Both the position numbers and the translations under genes were made by a program. A DNA stretch of 64,000 nt from Piscinibacter sp. Lineage in GTDB: Bacteria; Pseudomonadota; Gammaproteobacteria; Burkholderiales; Burkholderiaceae_C. Within the stretch, counting starts at the first letter, position 1, and each line of letters starts with the position of its first letter. Positions 45,405-56,180 of this stretch are shown here, piece after piece. The stretch lies in contig JAGOAS010000020.1 in assembly GCA_017983795.1 (NCBI GenBank), forward strand, positions 1-64,000, written 5' to 3'. The notes below the pieces were generated by a model. It was not told the DNA's origin. It made no database searches and was given only the letters and a program-made list of their open reading frames with translations.

Positions 45405-45995
45405 GTAACCCAGCGGCTCCTCGATGCCGCGCACGCGCGCATAGACGCGCGTGCTGCGCACTTCGCCGAAGGGCGTGAGGCTGTCGCCGCGCAGCAGCGC
45501 TTCGAGCGTGAAGCCGGCGCGCTCGGCGAGCTTCCAGCTGGCGCTGTTGGCATCGTCGGTGCGGATCTCCACGCGGCGCGCGGCGAGCCGGTCGAAGGCG
45601 AAGCGCGCCAGCGCGCGCACCGCCTCGGTGACGTAGCCCTGGGCGCCGCAGCCGGTGCGGCGCCAGTAGCCGATCTCGAAGCCGCGCAGCGTCCAGTCGA
45701 TGCGGTGCAGGCCGGTGCCGCCGAGGAAGCGGCCTTCGCGGCCCATCACGTCGCGCTCGAAGATGAACATCGCCAGGTCTTCGCGCAGCAGGTAGCGCGC
45801 CTGCATGCGCCGGCAGTAGGCCTCGGAGTCGTCGAGGGTCTTCTCGGTGTGCGCCCAGGGCATCCAGGGCCTGAGCTCGGCGCGCGTCTCGCGCTCGGCC
45901 TCGTTCATCGTCGGCCCGTCGCCGGGCCGCGGGCAGCGCAGGATCAGGCGCTCGGTCTCGATGCGCTCGGGCACCTCGATCAGCACGGGGTCCAT
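45390..45995 (-). CDS. GNAT acetyltransferase (RimJ/RimL-like)
   Basis: A 201-residue N-acetyltransferase. The N-terminus ETERLILRCPRPGDGPTMNE and FEIGYWRRTGCGAQGYVTEA (acetyl-CoA loop), followed by RVEIRTDDANSASWKLAERA, are characteristic of ribosomal-protein acetyltransferase relatives. Substrate is unknown. A GGGAGA Shine-Dalgarno precedes the ATG. It lies 21 bp after the MFS gene. Confidence 0.86.
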   Translation of the reverse strand: MDPVLIEVPERIETERLILRCPRPGDGPTMNEAERETRAELRPWMPWAHTEKTLDDSEAYCRRMQARYLLREDLAMFIFERDVMGREGRFLGGTGLHRIDWTLRGFEIGYWRRTGCGAQGYVTEAVRALARFAFDRLAARRVEIRTDDANSASWKLAERAGFTLEALLRGDSLTPFGEVRSTRVYARVRGIEEPLGYSVAK

Positions 45996-46016
45996 GGTCG
46001 TCGTCTCCCTGTTCTC

Positions 46017-47345
46017 TCAAGTCGTGGTCTGTGCAGTGATGCCCGCGGACTCGGCACCGATCCGCTCGTCGTGGTGTTCGGTCGCGGGCAGCTCGCGCAG
46101 GTCGCGGATCACCGCCACGCGCGAGGCCACCAGTGCGAGCAGCAGCGCCGTGCCGCCGGCGAAAGCGAGCGATGCGCGCAGGCCGACGTGCTCGCCCAGC
46201 CAGCCGCCGAGCAGCGCGCCCGGGCCGGCCGGGATGAGGATGAGCCAGCGCATCGTGCTCGTCATGCGGCCGAGCAGCGGCTCGGGCGTCACCGCCTGGC
46301 GCAGCGCCAGGAAGTTGATGAACACCAGCACCGCGCCGGCGCCGAACATCAGCAGCATCAGCGCGAAGGCGGCGATGCCGAGGCGGCCGGCCGGCGCGAG
46401 CGCGAGCAGGCCCCAGCCCGTGCCGCACACCGCGAAGCCCAGCGTCAGGCAGCGGCCGGGGCCGATGCGCCGGCTGATGCGATCGCCCCAGACGCTGCCC
46501 AGCACCGTGCCCAGGCCCATGCCGGTGTAGCTCAGCCCGATGGCCTGCTCCGACAGGCCCAGCGTGCGCGTCGCCAGCAGGATCTGCACCACCAGCGCGG
46601 CGTGATGGCACATCTGCCAGACGCCCACCGCGCAGGCCAGCGCGACCAGCAGGCGCTGGCTGCGCACGAAACGAACGCCGGCGCGCAGGTCGCGCCAGAA
46701 ATGCGCATCGGCGCGCGGCGTGCGGCGCTCGTCGACGACGATGCCGCGCAGGATGGCGGCCGAGAAGAGCAGCATCGCCGCATCGACCAGCAGGGCCAGC
46801 GGCGCACCGACGAGCCGGATCAGCACGCCGGCGAAGCCCGGCCCGGCCACCTCGGCGCCCGAGCTGGCGAGCGCGTTCTTGGCGTGCGCCTCCACCAGCC
46901 GCTCGCGCGAGACCACCTGCGTCAGCACGATCTGCGCGGCCGAGCCGGCGGTGGTGTAGACCGTGCCGATCACGAAGCCGACCACGTACAGCCAGGGCAT
47001 GGTCAGCCAGCCCATCCACCACGCCAGCGGCACGCTGGCCACCACCAGGGCGAGCGTGGCCTCGCCGACGATGTACACCGGCAGCTTGCGCACGCGATCG
47101 AGCCACACGCCGGAGGGCAGCGAGAACAGCACGAAGGGCACGATCTCCATCGCGGTGAGCAGGCCCATCTGCGTCGGCGAGGCGTGCAGCAGCAGCGCCG
47201 CCGTCAGCGGCAGCGCGAGCAGGGTCACCTGGCCGCCGAAGGAGCTGATCAGGATCGAGCTCCACAAGCGGCGGTAGGTGGCCTGGCGCAGCAGGTCGTC
47301 ACGGGGCAGCAGGCCCTCCAGCCAGCGCCGCAGAGGTGTCGTCAT
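46017..47345 (-). CDS. MFS transporter (EntS-like exporter family)
   Basis: A 442-residue major facilitator with about twelve helices. The N-terminal LWSSILISSFGGQVTLLALP and LPSGVWLDRVRKLPVYIVGE contain the conserved loop 2-3 motif of the MFS-3/EntS group. It is probably a small-molecule exporter, with substrate not assignable. GAGAGGA precedes the ATG. A long leader of up to 400 bp with two strong hairpins lies upstream. Confidence 0.86.
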   Translation of the reverse strand: MTTPLRRWLEGLLPRDDLLRQATYRRLWSSILISSFGGQVTLLALPLTAALLLHASPTQMGLLTAMEIVPFVLFSLPSGVWLDRVRKLPVYIVGEATLALVVASVPLAWWMGWLTMPWLYVVGFVIGTVYTTAGSAAQIVLTQVVSRERLVEAHAKNALASSGAEVAGPGFAGVLIRLVGAPLALLVDAAMLLFSAAILRGIVVDERRTPRADAHFWRDLRAGVRFVRSQRLLVALACAVGVWQMCHHAALVVQILLATRTLGLSEQAIGLSYTGMGLGTVLGSVWGDRISRRIGPGRCLTLGFAVCGTGWGLLALAPAGRLGIAAFALMLLMFGAGAVLVFINFLALRQAVTPEPLLGRMTSTMRWLILIPAGPGALLGGWLGEHVGLRASLAFAGGTALLLALVASRVAVIRDLRELPATEHHDERIGAESAGITAQTTT

Positions 47346-47759
47346 GGTCGCGTCCTCTCGTCGTCTTCGTCGGGCGCCGGTGGGCGCCCTGGTGGGTCGT
47401 TGAACCCGTTCGTGGCGAGGAAATCGAAGCCCCGATTCACCCGCCGGAACTCTCGGCGGGCGCTCCGGTGGGAGCAGGAGCCGAGAGGATCAGTTGCCGG
47501 CGAAGCACCGCGAAGGCGGGCGCTTCACGCTGCATCGCGGCACACCCGCCGCCGCGCCGCCGAGGCCGGCGCTGTGCGTGGGGTGGATGGCGTGGTGCAT
47601 GGCAGCTGGGGCTGGGTGAATGGCGATGATGCTAGCAGCGCCGTCGCGCCCGATGCAATGCGGGAAACGTGGGGGTGGTGGCGCGGCGCGATACCGCCGG
47701 ACGCGCCGCGCCGGCCGCAACGCGCTCGTGCTTGCCCTCGTGCGCTGCGCCGCCGCAGC
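47346..47759. other. Gene-free stretch with two strong hairpins
   Basis: No gene I can support on either strand. It separates the MFS gene (minus) from the ceramidase-like gene (plus). Hairpins are GGGCGCC-GGTG-GGCGCCC at 47372-47389 and CCCGCCG/CGGCGGG at 47440-47460, both within the likely MFS leader. No riboswitch class that I know is recognised. Confidence 0.5.
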
Positions 47760-48527
47760 ATGCGCGCCATGAACCCACGCCGCATCCTCGCTTCGCTCGC
47801 CGCGCTGCTCGCGCTCGGCCTGCTGCTGCACGGCCCGATTCCGCAATGGGCCTCGTACCACCACTTCGCCGACCAGCGCGGCTGGCTCGGCATTCCGCAC
47901 GCCGCCGACGTGCTCAGCAACCTGCCCTTCGCACTGATCGGCGCCTGGGCCTTGTGGAGCGTGCGTGCGCAGCCGCGCCACGATGCCTCGCTCGCCTGGC
48001 ACGCCTTCGCGCTGGCGCTGCTGGCCACCGCGGCCGGCTCGGCGCTCTACCACTGGGCGCCGGGCAACGCCTCGCTCGCCTTCGACCGCCTGCCGATCGC
48101 CTGGGCTTGCGCGGCACTGCTGTGCGCCTTCTTCGCCGAGCGGCTCGATGCGCGCTGCGGCTCGCCCGCCGCGCTCGCGGCCGCGCTGCTGGCCGCCAGC
48201 GCCTCGGTGCTGCTGTGGTGGCTCAGCGAAGCGGCCGGCCGCAGCGACTTGCGCGCCTACCTGTTCGTGCAGTTCCTGCCCATGCTGCTGGTGCCCGCGG
48301 CGCTGCTGATGCGCCTGCGCCCGCGCTTCGCGGCGGCCGCGCCGGATATGGCCTGGTGGGGCGTGCTGCTGGGCTACACGCTCGCCAAGGGCCTGGAGCT
48401 GGCCGACCACGCGGTGTTCGATCAGCTTGGCCTGGTCAGCGGCCACACGCTGAAGCACCTCGCTGCCGCCGGCGCCGCGCTGTGGCTGCTGGCGGCCCGC
48501 CGGATCAGCTGCGGTAGTCCGCGTTGA
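47760..48527 (+). CDS. Ceramidase-like (CREST superfamily) membrane protein
   Basis: A 255-residue integral membrane protein with about seven helices. The alkaline-ceramidase-type motifs are [20 protein letters not shown] (Ser, His, Asp) and [17 protein letters not shown] (His cluster), expected to bind zinc. Bacterial relatives are annotated as hypothetical. Hydrolysis of an amide-linked lipid is a fold-based inference. The start could be the ATG at 47760 or 47769. The 3' end overlaps argJ by 23 bp. Confidence 0.78.
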   Translation: MRAMNPRRILASLAALLALGLLLHGPIPQWASYHHFADQRGWLGIPHAADVLSNLPFALIGAWALWSVRAQPRHDASLAWHAFALALLATAAGSALYHWAPGNASLAFDRLPIAWACAALLCAFFAERLDARCGSPAALAAALLAASASVLLWWLSEAAGRSDLRAYLFVQFLPMLLVPAALLMRLRPRFAAAAPDMAWWGVLLGYTLAKGLELADHAVFDQLGLVSGHTLKHLAAAGAALWLLAARRISCGSPR

Positions 48528-49734
48528 TCTTCACGTAGTCGTAGCTCAGGTCACAGGTCCACACCGTGGCCTGCGCGCTGCCGCGATGGAGGTTCACGCG
48601 CACCGTGATCTCGGGCTGCTTCATCACGCGTGCGCCGTCTTCCTCGCGGTACTCGGCCCGGCGGCCGCCGCGATGGACGACGTGCACCTCGTCGAGGAAG
48701 AGGTCGATCAGCGACTGGTCGAGGTCGGCGATGCCGGCGTAACCCACCGCCGCGAGGATGCGGCCGAGATTCGGGTCGCTGGCGAAGAAGGCCGTCTTCA
48801 CCAGCGGCGAATGCGCGATCGCATAGGCCGCCTGGCGGCATTCGTCTTCGCTGCGCCCGCCTTCGATGCGCACGGTGATGAACTTGGTGGCGCCCTCGCC
48901 GTCGCGCACGATGGCCTGGGCGAGCTGCTGCGACACGGCGATCAGCGCCTCGCGCAGCGCGCGGCCCTCGGCCGAATCGAGCCGCGTGATCGGCGCATGG
49001 CCGGCGCGCTGCGTGGCGATCAGCACGAAGGAATCGTTGGTCGAGGTATCGCCGTCGATGGTGATGCGGTTGAAGGACTGGTCGGCCGCCTCCTTCACCA
49101 GCGGCTGCAGCAGCTCCGGCGCGATCGCCGCATCGGTGGCGACGAAGCCGAGCATGGTCGCCATGTTCGGGCGGATCATGCCGGCGCCCTTGCTGATGCC
49201 GGTGATGGTGACCGTCTTGCCGCCGATCGTCAGCTGGCGCGACGCCGCCTTCGGCAGCGTGTCGGTGGTCATGATGGCCTCGGCCGCCAGCGCCCAGTTG
49301 GCCGCCTTGGCATCGGCCAGCGCGGCGGGCAGGCCGGCCTCGATGCGCTCGCTGGGCAGCGTCTCCATGATCACGCCGGTGGAAAACGGCAGCACCTGCT
49401 CGCTCTTCACGCCGAGCAGCTTGGCCAGCGCCGCGCAGGTCGAGCGCGCGCGCGCCAGGCCGTCGGCCCCGGTGCCGGCGTTGGCGTTGCCGGTGTTGAC
49501 GACGATCGCGCGCATGCCCTGGCCGGCGGCCAGATGCTCGCGGCACACCTGCACCGGCGCGGCGCAGAAGCGGTTGGCCGTGAAGACGCCGGCCACCGCC
49601 GAGCCTTCGGCCAGCTTCACCACCAGCAGGTCGCGGCGATTGGCCTTGCGCACGCCGGCCATGGTGATGCCCAGTTCGACGCCGGGCACGGCGTGCAGGT
49701 CCGCAGGGTTCGGCGCACTCAGGTTGACGGGCAT
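48505..49734 (-). CDS. argJ: Bifunctional glutamate N-acetyltransferase/ornithine acetyltransferase
   Basis: A 409-residue ArgJ enzyme of the cyclic arginine pathway, moving acetyl from N-acetylornithine to glutamate. It self-cleaves at a conserved Thr in [16 protein letters not shown] to form alpha and beta chains. [15 protein letters not shown] and KSLAVD-like regions agree with ArgJ. It follows secA by 23 bp, probably in one operon. Confidence 0.95.
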   Translation of the reverse strand: MPVNLSAPNPADLHAVPGVELGITMAGVRKANRRDLLVVKLAEGSAVAGVFTANRFCAAPVQVCREHLAAGQGMRAIVVNTGNANAGTGADGLARARSTCAALAKLLGVKSEQVLPFSTGVIMETLPSERIEAGLPAALADAKAANWALAAEAIMTTDTLPKAASRQLTIGGKTVTITGISKGAGMIRPNMATMLGFVATDAAIAPELLQPLVKEAADQSFNRITIDGDTSTNDSFVLIATQRAGHAPITRLDSAEGRALREALIAVSQQLAQAIVRDGEGATKFITVRIEGGRSEDECRQAAYAIAHSPLVKTAFFASDPNLGRILAAVGYAGIADLDQSLIDLFLDEVHVVHRGGRRAEYREEDGARVMKQPEITVRVNLHRGSAQATVWTCDLSYDYVKINADYRS

Positions 49735-49757
49735 GTCGGCCTCTTCTTGCGATCAGC

Positions 49758-52502
<2,745 letters not shown>

Positions 52503-52591
52503 GCGGCGTCGTGATTGACGCGCTCGACGCGTCCGCAAACGTGCGGGCGAGACCGTCGAACGCCGGGAGCCTGGAGGTGGGGCCACCGCCT

Positions 52592-52605
52592 CGCCTTGCA
52601 AGGCG
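52592..52605. repeat. 14-bp perfect palindrome in the secA upstream region
   Basis: CGCCTTGCAAGGCG lies about 90 bp upstream of the secA ATG, between the M23 peptidase gene and secA. It could be an operator or a leader hairpin. The 169-bp region holds no gene I can support. Confidence 0.5.
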
Positions 52606-52671
52606 GGCAGCGCCGGTCGAACACGCAAGTTTACATCTGCGTGCCCGGCCGGCCGCGGGGCGGGGAGTGCT

Positions 52672-53652
52672 TCAGCGTCGGGTGTGAGCGGCCTTCTCGG
52701 CGGCGGCAACGGCGGCCTCGCCGCCCGCGAGGAAGCGCGCCGGATTCTGCGGAACGCCCTCGACCAGCACCTCGAAGTGCAGGTGCGGGCCGGTGGAGCG
52801 GCCGGTGTTGCCGACCTGCGCGACCAGCTGCCCGCGCTTGACGATGTCGCCGGTGTGCACCAGCACCTTGGAGGTGTGCGCGTAGCGCGTCACGAGGCCG
52901 TTGCCGTGGTCGATCTCGAGCATCTGGCCATAGGCCGGGTGGATCTCGGTCGACTGCACCACGCCGCCGGCCGCCGCCAGGATGGGCGTGCCCACGTCGG
53001 CCGGGAAATCCAGCCCGGTGTGCAGCGCGGAGCGGCCGGTGAAGGGATCCTGGCGGAAGCCGAAGCCGGAGCCGACCGCGCCGTTGACCGGCGCGCTGTT
53101 GGGGATCATCAGCGCCTTCAGGCGCGACTCGAGCAGGCGCGATTCGATCAGCGTGAACAGGTCGGCGCTGTCATCGGCCGACTGGTCGAGCGAATCGACC
53201 AGGCCGCGCAGCTGCTCGAGCGTCACCGCCTGCGGCGGGATGTAGGGGCCGCCCTGGCCGGCCGACGCGCTGACGGGCTTGCCGCTGCTGCTGCGCGGCG
53301 CACCGCGCAGTTCCTCGGGCTTCACGCCGGCGAGGCCCGAGACACGGTCGCCCATGGCTTCGAGCTTGACCAGCTTGGCCTGCATCTCGCCGACCTTCTG
53401 CGCCATCGCGTCGAGGTTCTCGCGCATGAAGCGGTCGCGCTGGGCGAACTCGTCGCGGACCACCAGGCGCACGATCTGGCTGACCACCGGCCAGCCCTCG
53501 CGCGCGGCCTTCAGGAAGACGAAGTGGTAGACCGTGCCCGAGAGCAGGGTCAGCGCCGCGACCAGCGACACCAGCATCGCGCCGATCTGCCAGCGGTTGA
53601 AGTGCAGGACACGCGTGCGGGCCAGCGTGCCGTGGGTGATCAGAATCTGCAT
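52672..53652 (-). CDS. M23-family (LytM-type) murein peptidase
   Basis: A 326-residue inner-membrane-anchored protein. One transmembrane segment near residues 22-46 is followed by a coiled coil (about 70-105) and a LytM domain. Zinc ligands are His211 and Asp215 (HTGLDF) and His292 (HLHFE), with His259 and His290 as further active-site residues, so it looks catalytically competent. It probably hydrolyses peptidoglycan cross-links during division or elongation. GAGGAG precedes the ATG. It sits upstream of secA on the same strand, common in beta-proteobacteria. Confidence 0.92.
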   Translation of the reverse strand: MQILITHGTLARTRVLHFNRWQIGAMLVSLVAALTLLSGTVYHFVFLKAAREGWPVVSQIVRLVVRDEFAQRDRFMRENLDAMAQKVGEMQAKLVKLEAMGDRVSGLAGVKPEELRGAPRSSSGKPVSASAGQGGPYIPPQAVTLEQLRGLVDSLDQSADDSADLFTLIESRLLESRLKALMIPNSAPVNGAVGSGFGFRQDPFTGRSALHTGLDFPADVGTPILAAAGGVVQSTEIHPAYGQMLEIDHGNGLVTRYAHTSKVLVHTGDIVKRGQLVAQVGNTGRSTGPHLHFEVLVEGVPQNPARFLAGGEAAVAAAEKAAHTRR

Positions 53653-53655
53653 CGC

Positions 53656-53661
53656 TACACT
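53656..53661 (+). promoter_or_regulatory. Putative -10 (TACACT) giving a leaderless DUF721 mRNA
   Basis: TACACT, then 6 nt, then the GTG at 53668. Confidence 0.4.
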
Positions 53662-53667
53662 CCTCGT

Positions 53668-53985
53668 GTGAGCTCCAAACCGCCTCCGCTCGTCCCGGAC
53701 TCCATTGACCTGTCCGAGGCCCTGCGGCGCAGCGCACCGCTCACCCAGCTCCGCGCGCGATTGCAGGAATCCGCCGATCGCTTCGAGGCCATCCGCGGCG
53801 CGCTGCCGGGCGCGCTGGCCCGGCACGTGCGGCCGGGACCGGTCGACGAGGAAGGCTGGTCGCTGCTGGTGGCCAATGCCGCGGTGGCCGCCAAGCTGCG
53901 CCAGATCAAGCCTCACCTGGAAGGCCTGCTGAGGGAGCAGGGCTGGCAGGTTAGCTCAATCAGGATACGGGTTCAATCGAACTGA
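53668..53985 (+). CDS. dciA: DUF721/DciA-like protein
   Basis: A 105-residue protein of the DUF721 family. DciA members load or recruit the replicative helicase DnaB in bacteria lacking DnaC. The family core is FEAIRGALPGALARHVRPGP and LLVANAAVAAKLRQIKPHLE, ending WQVSSIRIRVQS. The GTG at 53668 was chosen because the family N-terminus is short and a TACACT sits 6 nt before it. Helicase loading is inferred from relatives. Divergent from the M23 gene, near secA as in many genomes. Confidence 0.82.
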   Translation: MSSKPPPLVPDSIDLSEALRRSAPLTQLRARLQESADRFEAIRGALPGALARHVRPGPVDEEGWSLLVANAAVAAKLRQIKPHLEGLLREQGWQVSSIRIRVQSN

Positions 53986-54048
53986 CAGGCGGTTGCACCG
54001 GTTGCCGCGGCGCTCGCGCGGAGCCCGCTGCGGCGTGACGCATGTCAC

Positions 54049-54124
54049 TGGTGCCGGCTTTCGGAATCGAACCGAAGACCTTCCGCTTACAAGGCGGGTG
54101 CTCTACCAACTGAGCTAAGCCGGC
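54049..54124 (-). tRNA. tRNA-Thr (UGU)
   Basis: Cloverleaf read on the minus strand: acceptor GCCGGCT/AGCCGGC, D-stem GCTC/GAGC, anticodon loop CTTGTAA with anticodon TGT, T-arm TTCGG-TTCGATT-CCGAA, and an encoded CCA at 54049-54051. One C-A mismatch closes the anticodon stem. It stands alone between dciA and sspB. Confidence 0.95.
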
Positions 54125-54148
54125 CGAAATGGCCTTCTCGCGCGGGCC

Positions 54149-54154
54149 AGTATA
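54149..54154 (-). promoter_or_regulatory. -10 element of the tRNA-Thr gene
   Basis: TATACT on the minus strand 25 nt before the tRNA 5' end, lying just past the sspB stop. Its context CCTATACTGGCC matches the ctpA -10 region. Confidence 0.5.
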
Positions 54155-54161
54155 GGCCGCG

Positions 54162-54659
54162 CTACTTGATGCGCTTGAGCGAGGGCCGCCCGCCCGCGGG
54201 AGGCTCGGGCGGCTCGGGCGCTTCGTTCGGGCCTGCGCTGCCCTCGGCCGGGCCGGCCTCGGTCAGCGACAGGTGCGGGCCGCGCGGCGCCGGGCTGTCG
54301 CCGCCCGGCGCTGCGCCAGCACCCTCGCTCGGCACGGGGAAGGCCATGCCCTGGCCGTTCTCGCGCGCATAGATCGCGATCACGTGGTCGATCGGCACGA
54401 CGATCTCGCGCGCCACCCCGCCGAAGCGGGCCTTGAACTCGATGAACTCGTTGCCGAGCTTGAGGCCGCTGGTGGCCTCGAAGCCGACGTTGAGCACGAT
54501 CTCGTTGTTCTTCACGTACTCGACCGGCACCTGCACCGACGCGTCGACGAACACCGCGACATACGGCGTGAAGCCGTTGTCGGTGCACCAGTCGTGCAGC
54601 GCCCGGATCAGGTAGGGGCGCGTCGACGAGCCGGTCGGCGCCGCAGGCGAGGTGCTCAT
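54162..54659 (-). CDS. sspB: ClpXP protease specificity-enhancing factor SspB
   Basis: A 165-residue adaptor delivering ssrA-tagged peptides to ClpXP. The substrate-binding domain is residues 1-110 (PYLIRALHDWCTDNGFTPYV; VPIDHVIAIYARENGQGMAF). A Pro/Glu/Ala-rich linker leads to the ClpX-binding tail GGRPSLKRIK. The ATG at 54659 lies 8 bp after sspA, which it follows in the same unit. Confidence 0.93.
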   Translation of the reverse strand: MSTSPAAPTGSSTRPYLIRALHDWCTDNGFTPYVAVFVDASVQVPVEYVKNNEIVLNVGFEATSGLKLGNEFIEFKARFGGVAREIVVPIDHVIAIYARENGQGMAFPVPSEGAGAAPGGDSPAPRGPHLSLTEAGPAEGSAGPNEAPEPPEPPAGGRPSLKRIK

Positions 54660-54667
54660 CGTGCGCC

Positions 54668-55279
54668 TTACTTGCGCATCACCTTCTCGGACGGCGTCAG
54701 CGCCTCGATGTAGGCCGGGCGCGAGAAGATGCGCTCGGCGTACTTCAGGAGCGGCACGGCGTTCTTCGACATGTCGATGCCGTAGTAGTCGAGGCGCCAC
54801 AGCAGCGGCGCGATCGCGACGTCGAGCATCGAGAAGTCGTCGCCGAGCATGTACTTGTTCTTCAGGAAGATCGGCGCGAGCATGGTCAGGCGGTCGCGGA
54901 TCTGCGCGCGCGCCTTCTCCAGCTGCTTGTCGGTCGGCTTGATGCCGCGCGACTCCAGGATATTCACGTTGGCGAACAGTTCCTTCTCGAAGTTGAAGAG
55001 GAACAGCCGCACGCGCGCACGCGCCACCGGATCGCCCGGCATCAGCTGCGGATGCGGGAAGCGCTCGTCGATGTACTCGTTGATGATGTGCGACTCGTAC
55101 AGGATGAGGTCGCGCTCCACGAGGATGGGCACCTCGTTGTACGGATTCATCAGCGCGATGTCTTCGGGCTTGGCGAAGAGATCGACGTCGCGGATCTCGA
55201 AGTCCATGCCCTTCTCGAAGAGCACGAAGCGGCAGCGGTGCGAGTAAGGGCAGGTGGTTCCGGAATAAAGCACCATCAT
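54668..55279 (-). CDS. sspA: Stringent starvation protein A
   Basis: A 203-residue GST-like RNA polymerase-associated protein. The thioredoxin-like N-terminus MMVLYSGTTCPYSHRCRFVL and helical C-terminus (YMLGDDFSMLDVAIAPLLWR) are typical. In E. coli SspA modifies transcription in stationary and acid stress. TAGGAG precedes the ATG. It lies downstream of petABC on the same strand, the usual beta-proteobacterial order. Confidence 0.94.
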   Translation of the reverse strand: MMVLYSGTTCPYSHRCRFVLFEKGMDFEIRDVDLFAKPEDIALMNPYNEVPILVERDLILYESHIINEYIDERFPHPQLMPGDPVARARVRLFLFNFEKELFANVNILESRGIKPTDKQLEKARAQIRDRLTMLAPIFLKNKYMLGDDFSMLDVAIAPLLWRLDYYGIDMSKNAVPLLKYAERIFSRPAYIEALTPSEKVMRK

Positions 55280-55392
55280 GGCGGTGTGCTCCTAGAGGCG
55301 TCGTAAAACACGAACGCAGTGGGCGCCGGGATCGGGCAGCACCACTGCGCTCGGATCCGCCGCCCGGGTGAGGACGGCGGACGCGGAGACGG

Positions 55393-56160
55393 TCACTTCA
55401 CGTCTTTCCAGTACGCGGCGTTCAGTCGCCAGGCGATCACGGTGAACAGGCCGAGGAAGATCAGCACCCACACGCCGATGCGCACGCGCTGGCCGCGCGC
55501 CGGCTCGCCCATCCACTGCAGGTAGGCGACCAGATCGCCGACGGCGCTGTCGTAGTCCTGGGCCGACAGCTTGCCCGGCGTGAGCTGCTCGAAGCCCTCG
55601 AAGCGGTGCACGGTCTTGGCCGGATCGTGCGCGTCCTTCTCCTCGACGTACTTGGCGACGCGCTGGCCCTGCAGTTCCCACAGCACGTGCGGCATGGCCA
55701 CGTCCGGGAAGACCAGGTTGTTCCAGCCGGTGGCCTTGGTGTCGTCGCGGTAGTAGCTGCGCAGGTAGGTGTAGAGGTAGTCGGCACCCGAGCCGCCGCT
55801 GCCGGCGCGCGAGCGCGCGATCACGGTGAGATCCGGCGGCGTGGCGCCGAACCACTCCTTGCCCTGCTTGGCGGTGATGGCCGCCTGCATGGTGTCGCCC
55901 ACCTTGTCGGTGGCGAACAGCAGGTTGTCCTTGATCTGCTGCTCGGTCAGGCCGATGTCGCGCAGGCGGTTGTAGCGCATGTACGCGGCCGAGTGGCAGT
56001 TCAGGCAGTAGTTGACGAACAGCTTGGCGCCGTTCTGCAGCGCGCCCAGGTCGTTGGCCTTCTCCTGGGGGAACTTGTCCCAGGCGGGGCCGCCTTCGTT
56101 GGCCAGCGCCGAGCCCGCGAGCCCGAGCGCCATCAGCAGGGAGAGGATGATCTTCTTCAT
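55393..56160 (-). CDS. petC: Cytochrome c1 of ubiquinol-cytochrome c reductase
   Basis: A 255-residue cytochrome with a cleavable signal (IILSLLMALGLAGSALA), the haem motif NYCLNCHSAAYMRYN (CxxCH), a Met-ligand region near FPDVAMPHVLW, and a C-terminal membrane anchor (VLIFLGLFTVIAWRLNAAYW). It passes electrons from the Rieske protein to cytochrome c. Last gene of petABC. Confidence 0.96.
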   Translation of the reverse strand: MKKIILSLLMALGLAGSALANEGGPAWDKFPQEKANDLGALQNGAKLFVNYCLNCHSAAYMRYNRLRDIGLTEQQIKDNLLFATDKVGDTMQAAITAKQGKEWFGATPPDLTVIARSRAGSGGSGADYLYTYLRSYYRDDTKATGWNNLVFPDVAMPHVLWELQGQRVAKYVEEKDAHDPAKTVHRFEGFEQLTPGKLSAQDYDSAVGDLVAYLQWMGEPARGQRVRIGVWVLIFLGLFTVIAWRLNAAYWKDVK

Positions 56161-56180
56161 GATGTTGTGTCCCGGGCGCG

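Noticed and set aside
47346-47520. Possible glycine or SAM-type riboswitch in the MFS leader
   Set aside because: The hairpins lack the conserved core sequences of the riboswitch classes I can recall; only generic stem-loops are supported.
47525-48028. A minus-strand 167-residue frame opposite the ceramidase-like gene
   Set aside because: Ser/Ala/Arg-rich with no domain, no Shine-Dalgarno and antisense to a gene with conserved membrane motifs.
54049-54124. tRNA-Thr as a phage attachment site
   Set aside because: No integrase or duplicated 3' tRNA fragment is found next to it; neighbours are conserved chromosomal genes.
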